This document shows, in pieces, positions 59,371-64,000 of a DNA stretch of 64,000 nucleotides (position 1 is the first letter of the stretch; every line of letters begins with the position of its first letter). Position numbers and translations under genes: made by a program. Location: contig NC_085868.1 of the NCBI RefSeq assembly GCF_034702125.1, positions 26,627,201-26,691,200 on the forward strand. Direction: 5' to 3'. Below the pieces are notes generated by a model, which had not been told where the DNA came from, did not search any database, and was given only the letters and a program-made list of their open reading frames with translations. The stretch is from Engraulis encrasicolus (Eukaryota > Chordata > Actinopteri > Clupeiformes > Engraulidae).

Positions 59371-60830
59371 TGTGCGCGCGCGCGCATGGCTATGTGTTTG
59401 TGTGTGTGCAGCTGGAGTGGGAGAAGAAGAAGAAGGAGGAAGGCAAGAGGGCGCGGGCGGATAAGCAGCAGGTGCTGGATATGCTCTTCTCTGCCTTCGA
59501 GAAGCACCAGTACTACAACATCAAGGACCTAGTGGACATCACCAAGCAGCCTGTGGTACGTAGTGTGCTGTTAATAACACTGCCTTTAACCCAGGGGTGG
59601 GGAACCTTTTTCATTCAAAGGGCCACTTAAAATTCCTGCAAGGGTCGTAAAAGTCCTCCAAGGGCCGTACCATGAACACAAACCAGGATTTCCCCCTTCA
59701 CTTTAGGCCTATATTGAAGGCAGCCACCTTTAAAACAGACCCCACCTTCTCTTGGTCCCCTGAATATAATTAAATTGAATTACCAATGTATTTTCTAAGA
59801 TTCCTTTACAAAACGTGTCGTATTTCATGTGAAGCTGCATAAGATTAAAATTATACCGTCGGCCAGATAAAACGGCCTCAAGGGCCGCAAATGGCCCTCG
59901 AGACATAGGTTCCCCCCACCCCTGCTTTAACCAGTGCAGTTCAGTATTCCAAGAACACGGCTGTGGTAAACCTGGCTAAGTGAACCTACAGGAGGAAGTG
60001 GTAAATCTAATAATAGATAACCAACCGGCTGTAGGTGTCATGTAGGTAAAGCGACACCCGACCCCACCAGTTCTGGAACTAAGGCTCATTTCCCACATCC
60101 CCTTGAGGTAAACCATTTTAGCCTGAGGCACCTGCAAAAAAACATCTGCTGAATGCCCAAGACCTTTTTGGGAAAAGGTGCCCTCAGCCTAAATATCCCA
60201 TCCTCTGAAACAATATTACAACAACTTGCCTTAAAGGATAGGACACTCATCTGGCTTTAGAACATGTTCATTCAGCTGTAACATACCGTTGAATAAAAGC
60301 TCAAGAACCTGAATGCAGCGTCTATGTCGCTCCAAGCGCCTTGGTCAGTGCAGCATATATGCAACATTAGGCCCGGAAATCACAAGAAGTATGGAATTAG
60401 TTAAAGCAAACTCTGATTGTTCCTTCTTGTGATTTCCTGGAAGATTAGACCATGTTTTATGACCTATTTTGACAGAAATGTAAGAAATTTCAAAGGGTGT
60501 ACAAACTTTTTTTCCTATGGCTATCATTGAATTACTTTTTTGAGGGTTGCCATCCACACATCTAGTGCATGTTTTATTAAATTATTAGTGTCACCGGGGT
60601 GCGTAGTTCCTGCGTTTTTGTTGTGACTGTTTTTGTACCCTACCAATAAAACGACGCTCCTTGTTGTGGATTTAAAAAAAAAAAAAATCTGTCATTTTCC
60701 ACAGATCTACCTGAAAGAGATTCTTCGCGACATTGGGATCTACAATGTCAAGGGCACCCACAAGAACACTTGGGAACTGAAACCAGAATACAGGCACTAC
60801 CAAGGAGAAGAGGAGAAGACCGACGAGTGA
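51961..60830 (+). CDS. gtf2f2: gtf2f2, TFIIF subunit beta (RAP30), 8 exons
   Basis: Small subunit of general transcription factor TFIIF, which binds RNA polymerase II and helps recruit it to the pre-initiation complex. Exons 51961-52026, 52430-52503, 52618-52636, 53006-53156, 55900-55981, 58596-58695, 59412-59555, 60705-60830; GT-AG borders, phases agree, 762 nt, 253 aa (human 249). The N-terminal dimerisation region begins MSEKGDVDLTGAKQNTGVWL and includes PREHPFTMQTVGGQTL; then LEGVVVQRAECRP, KPVRLSQQLDK and NYKPVANH; the C-terminal winged helix carries RARADKQQVLDMLFSAFEKH and QPVIYLKEILRDIG, ending KPEYRHYQGEEEKTDE. Oddities: exon 3 is 19 nt; the acceptor of exon 7 lies next to a long TG tract; intron 4 holds a phase-compatible 54-nt candidate exon. 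Introns carry two SINEs and hAT-type elements. Confidence 0.95.
52618..52636 (+). other. gtf2f2: gtf2f2 exon 3, 19-nt microexon
   Basis: A 19-nt exon between a strong pyrimidine tract ending in cag and a gtaggt donor. It supplies the last base of a lysine codon plus NQGKTE, matching the TQGRTE stretch of the human protein. Without it exon 2 and exon 4 would not join in frame, so it must be constitutive. Confidence 0.85.
53497..53570. repeat. (GT)n microsatellite in gtf2f2 intron 4
   Basis: About 36 GT units. Shorter GT blocks lie at 54872-54902 and 55499-55512. Confidence 0.95.
53655..53885 (+). mobile_element. degraded tRNA-derived SINE in gtf2f2 intron 4
   Basis: A weak tRNA-like head (aatccgcaggttgcagactc) is followed by the core gtaagtcactttggataaaa. 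Same family as 2753-2992, in the opposite orientation. Confidence 0.5.
54139..54310 (+). mobile_element. tRNA-derived SINE, family 2, gtf2f2 intron 4
   Basis: A-box-like tggccaaccggtagggc and B box gggttcgattcccg are followed by the body cccctccccgtctctc, ctgtcctatcaaatag-type 3' part and an A-rich tail. The tRNA-like head might be mistaken for a tRNA gene. Confidence 0.75.
55316..55369 (+). other. gtf2f2: candidate 54-nt cassette exon in gtf2f2 intron 4
   Basis: A pyrimidine-rich stretch ending ctcag precedes 54 nt with no stop, followed by a perfect consensus donor, CAG/gtgagt. The segment enters and leaves in phase 1, exactly as the exon 4-exon 5 junction needs, and would add 18 small and acidic residues (GQGQAEAEGSTSGPAPGP) between TETSS and DKIALEG. 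The human protein has no insert here. Use in transcripts is an inference. Confidence 0.45.
56048..56346. mobile_element. hAT-type MITE, 299 bp, gtf2f2 intron 5
   Basis: The ends TAGGGGTGTAAAT and ATTTACACCCCTA are exact inverses, and GTTTGGGT flanks both sides perfectly (56040-56047, 56347-56354). The interior is rich in tatcgat/aatcgaatcg motifs. A related, less complete stretch follows to about 56640. Confidence 0.85.
56700..57110 (-). mobile_element. possible LINE 3' fragment
   Basis: It starts with a caagtcaagtcag run, then attttattgtcagtttcttc and a long A/T-rich stretch with aataataacaattt repeats. This arrangement resembles the 3' end of a fish LINE lying on the minus strand; no coding part was seen. 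Confidence 0.35.
58335..58505 (+). mobile_element. tRNA-derived SINE, family 2, gtf2f2 intron 5
   Basis: Same structure as 54139-54310 (tggccaaccggtagggc, gggttcaattcccg, tcctatcaaataaa, A-rich tail). Confidence 0.75.
59293..59410. repeat. gtf2f2: (TG)n tract beside the acceptor of gtf2f2 exon 7
   Basis: TG dinucleotides run to about 59366, then GC/TG-rich sequence and ttgtgtgtgtgcag ending at the acceptor (59411). There is almost no ordinary pyrimidine tract. Confidence 0.95.
59592..59924. mobile_element. hAT-type MITE, 333 bp, gtf2f2 intron 7
   Basis: The ends CAGGGGTGGGGAACC and GGTTCCCCCCACCCCTG are inverted. CTTTAACC flanks both sides exactly (59584-59591, 59925-59932). A degraded relative lies at about 62625-62930. 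Confidence 0.85.
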
Positions 60831-61299
60831 TGTGATGTGATCTGATGAGCAACATCAACCAGGCCCATGTACAGTAGATAGATGCAGCAGGAGTAGGGCC
60901 TTAAGAACGGGGCAGCCTTCTAGCTTCCTGTGTTGGGCCTTCCAGCTCTAATGTGAATGAAACAGACCAATGAAGATTTATGGGCTGCTCCTCCCTGCTG
61001 TACCTCGCAACCAATGGTGGAAACTGAAGACTCATTTTCCTCCTCACTACCAGCACGCTAACGTCAAACTGCCAGTGTGACATGGAGACGAGGAGTCCAA
61101 CAATGGAGTCAATGAAAAGCCCCCCCCCAATTTGTTATGTTCTGTTTTTGATTTTATGTTACCTGGGGGGTGTATTCCACATGCGTACATAGTTTAGTAA
61201 TTTACCAAGCGACAGGTCAACTCGCAGTGACTCGTAGACCTCCAAAAAAACAAAAATGAAAAAAAAAACCGCAGACTGGAGTCTTCCTGCAGCCCTTCC

Positions 61300-61620
61300 T
61301 TCCTATTTCAACATGCAGTTGTATTGCTCACACTGCCCTTGACTTGTCAATACCCAACGTTATTTTGTTCAGCCCTTTCCGAGATCCTAGCTGTTTTTTT
61401 TTTTTTTTTAGGTCTGAACAGTCTCCCAAATATCACCCCAAATGTTTTGTAACATTAGCAGACATTATTTGGAGTATGTCCAAATGTTCAAGCAAACCAT
61501 GCACCCATTAGAATGGCCAGGATCTTGGAAAGGGCATGTTGTCGTGCGGTATTGTTGGGTACTGTACTGATAAGGGCAACATAAGCAATGCAACTACTAT
61601 ATGCTTCAATTGGATGGAAT
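61300..61620. mobile_element. fold-back MITE copy in the gtf2f2 3' UTR
   Basis: It shares tattgctcac, cccttgacttgtca and agccctttccgagat with the copies at 3.2 and 44.4 kb. Its second half is a diverged inverse of the first (atggccaggatcttggaaag, gggcaacataagcaatgcaa). It precedes the likely gtf2f2 polyadenylation signals, so it should be transcribed as a hairpin. Confidence 0.6.
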
Positions 61621-61926
61621 TCGGCTTCCAGTACCACTCCCAGTGACGGGACCACCGAAGTTGCCTCATGCCATACCCTCCTGAGGCATGTTTCACTTCA
61701 GTGTCAGGCGACTCCGGCATTTATCATTGTGATCCCCATTATTACTTTAGGATGACCTAATGATTGGTATGAAAGGCCTGCTAATTAAATATGGGTCATA
61801 TAGCAGGAGTTTTTTTTTGTTTGGATTTGTCAATTTGGGGCATCAATTACCTTGATAAGTGACATAGTAAACAGTATCATGTTAATGATCTGCATTTTTT
61901 TTGGTATGTTGAATTGCTGTATTGTC

Positions 61927-61960
61927 AATAAAAAGTTCTGTTTTGTAAAAAATGAATAAA
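61927..61960 (+). promoter_or_regulatory. gtf2f2 polyadenylation signals
   Basis: AATAAA at 61927-61932 and again at 61955-61960, about 1.1 kb after the gtf2f2 stop codon. The first is followed by a T- and GT-rich stretch. They would place the inverted-repeat element at about 61300-61620 inside the 3' UTR. Confidence 0.55.
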
Positions 61961-62077
61961 GGAGTGGTGCAGTTAATGTTTATGGTAAAAACGTTGTGTG
62001 AAAACGGCTAGTGAAAGTTGGTGTCATGCAGCTTACTGATTTGTAAAAAATTATATCTGCACGATGGAGGTCTAGAC

Positions 62078-62261
62078 TTGTGTTTCTCAACGGGGGGCGT
62101 TGAGATGGGGCTTAGTTCCCATTGGGGGACATTAGTCTACCCGCATTTTATTTTTCAGTAGGCCTACTAAGGGGGTCGTTGGCAGTCTTGTGTCAAGGTG
62201 GTGTTCGGAGGCCTATGATGAGGCCAAGGGGGTGTTGGTTCAAAAAGGTTGCGAACCACTG
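62078..62261. mobile_element. hAT-type MITE, 184 bp
   Basis: The ends ttgtgtttctcaac and gttgcgaaccactg are imperfect inverses, with GTCTAGAC on both sides exactly (62070-62077, 62262-62269). It lies just past the gtf2f2 polyadenylation signals. Confidence 0.75.
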
Positions 62262-62624
62262 GTCTAGACTGAAGGCTTGCTATTGTTGCACAGATCTGAA
62301 ATGTGCATTTTTTCCCTTTTCATTTTTGCATAGAAGTCTCATCTAAATCCTGCACCTTCAACAGATGAGCAGCGACACTTGACTACAAGACTGGTTTGGA
62401 AAATACTTTGTGGAGCATGTAATCAGAAGTCCGATCAGTATATTTTAGACTAGAGCTTCTTGAGGCACTAGGAGGTAATTGCTCTGAAATGTATACTCCA
62501 ATTTCCCAAAGTACCAACACAACAGTGAAAATCAAAAATACAAAAGTTAAGACATTTGGCTTTCAGGAGAAATGTCAGGATGAACTTCCATTTTGAAGGT
62601 CACAGACAAAGTAGCTGTTACCCT

Positions 62625-62930
62625 ACACCAGGTGTGGGGGATCCGTTTCCGAATAAAATTGTATAGCATTCTCCAAGGGCCGTACTATGAACACAAACCA
62701 TGACTTCCCCCTGCACCATAGGCCTATTTTGAAGGTAGCCACCTTTACAACAGACCGCAACTTGATTAGATGCACCCAAAATAGAACTTACATTGCAAAT
62801 GTAATTTCTAATATTCCTTTACAAGTCATTTCATGTGAAACTGCATTGAAATTATATCGGGCTGGATAAGACAGCTTAAAGGGCCATAAATTGCCCTTCA
62901 GACAGAGGTTCCTCACACCAACACCATGAC
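62625..62930. mobile_element. degraded relative of the 59592-59924 element
   Basis: It shares tctccaagggccgta, atgaacacaaacca, gaaggtagccacctttac and the gacagaggttcc end with the intact copy, but its termini have decayed. Confidence 0.6.
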
Positions 62931-63823
62931 AAGGGACTATCCCATGCTTTGTCTCAAGTTAAAAGTCAGACTATGCTTTCATTGAAGTTCAGTCTTTTGT
63001 CATTGATTGCAGCACACCACAAATAACCCTCAGGATTTGACTCATCACACAATAATAAATGGATTCTCAGTGTTAACACGTTATGAGGGGAAAGACACAG
63101 CCAACCACGTGAGAATTTTTTGACAGACATCAGTTTCCAACTATCAGAGGTTGAGTTGTGCGCAGCTAGGTTATAAACAAAATTTAGAACCCATGTATAG
63201 CTGCTTAGCAGTATTTAAATCACAGCACTGCTTGATTGGGTGCAGACTATAACTGCAGCATGGCTTTTGCAGCACTCCGTAATGGGAGTTGGTAACTAAA
63301 ATCCCCATTTAACTAAAAAAAAAAAAACCCTCATTAAAGAACTACCTTTAACGATCACGCACTTGTCAGTGCACAGTGGTCTTTAGTGCATAGTGTCGTG
63401 GAAAAATCTGAGCACTATGCACTGTGCCCTCGCTGACTGCTGACTATGGCATTAGCTCACCAAAATACAGGTTGGCTCCTGTTTACAATGCAGCGTCTGG
63501 TGCTTGTTTTTACATTTCCTTCACCCCAAAGGGCAACAATCACACATACAAGAATATTGATAAGGCCTGAGCACCAAAACCACACAAAAACACCATAAGG
63601 TAATAGCGAACTTGCAGTGACGCAGAACAGCATGATGTGCAGTAATGGATCAAGAGGCCATGTCACTTTTTTTTGTTGGTACACTTTATTTGTTGCTTTG
63701 ACGTGGTCATTTTATTTTAGTAGCTGTTTTCATGCCAGCCACCTATGAGTACATAAGTGCAGCCATAAAAATACCTTCAGCCAGCAGTTCGAATGTAATT
63801 TAAGAAATGGTGTGAAGAATTTC

Positions 63824-64000
63824 CTATACAATCCCGTGATTTTTCTCGGATGCAGGGAAGAGGGGGCGAAAACTGATGCAATGATGGTAAACAATGTTGG
63901 CCAGTGCCTTCCCAGTGACTTCAAAGTTGTAAAACAGATGGGCTTGGAGACTGGCTTTGTAGAGATTCACTGTGCACTTGGCCTCTTCTTGAGGGAAGGG
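63824..64000 (-). CDS. possible 3' end of an unidentified coding exon, cut by the window edge
   Basis: On the minus strand one frame is open from the window edge for 58 codons to TAG at 63826-63824. The translation has a protein-like composition (for example EEAKCTVNLYKASLQ and FYNFEVTGKALANIVYHH). I do not recognise the family, another minus-strand frame is open here too, and an open run of this length can arise by chance. It could also be the 3' UTR of a neighbour. Confidence 0.2.
   Translation of the reverse strand, partial: PFPQEEAKCTVNLYKASLQAHLFYNFEVTGKALANIVYHHCISFRPLFPASEKNHGIV

Overview
This is a stretch of a ray-finned (teleost) fish nuclear genome. The evidence is split genes with GT-AG introns whose joined products match vertebrate proteins, teleost-type tRNA-derived SINEs, an L2-clade LINE, many short hAT-type and fold-back DNA elements, and very long (CA)n/(GA)n microsatellites. 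I could not fix the species. No prokaryotic feature, CRISPR array or virus was seen.

Four protein genes are supported at exon level. (1) igf2bp2, minus strand: only coding exons 1 and 2 (28077-27903 and 26801-26741); no further exon was found, so 1-26740 is probably the long intron 2. (2) tra2b, minus strand: eight coding exons (42439 down to 30465, 294 aa), with a probable poison exon in intron 1. (3) gpalpp1, plus strand: seven exons (46155-50166, 348 aa). (4) gtf2f2, plus strand: eight exons (51961-60830, 253 aa), including a 19-nt exon, plus a possible unannotated 54-nt cassette exon.

Layout. 1-26.7 kb: gene-poor and repeat-rich. It holds a nest of inverted-repeat elements (3.2-6.2 kb), a 5'-truncated L2 LINE with a 527-codon ORF (7.6-9.8 kb), large microsatellites and a compound minisatellite (9.9-16.3 kb), a hAT-type element nested inside another (16.6-17.9 kb) and tandem repeats. 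26.7-28.1 kb: 5' end of igf2bp2. 29.9-42.4 kb: tra2b, whose introns carry at least eight inverted-repeat elements. 42.4-46.1 kb: divergent intergenic region. 46.2-50.2 kb: gpalpp1. 52.0-62.0 kb: gtf2f2 and its 3' UTR. 62.0-64.0 kb: small repeats and a possible partial ORF of unknown identity at the edge.

The genes act at different steps of gene expression: TFIIF beta in RNA polymerase II initiation, Tra2 beta in splicing, IGF2BP2 in mRNA binding and stability, and GPALPP1 a poorly characterised acidic protein. They do not form an operon. From general knowledge, TRA2B-IGF2BP2 are neighbours on human chromosome 3q27 and GPALPP1-GTF2F2 on 13q14, so the window joins two conserved blocks. The most useful new observations concern splicing (poison exon, NAGNAG acceptor, duplicated decoy acceptor, microexon, cassette exon, a TG tract at an acceptor) and inverted-repeat elements with clear target-site duplications.
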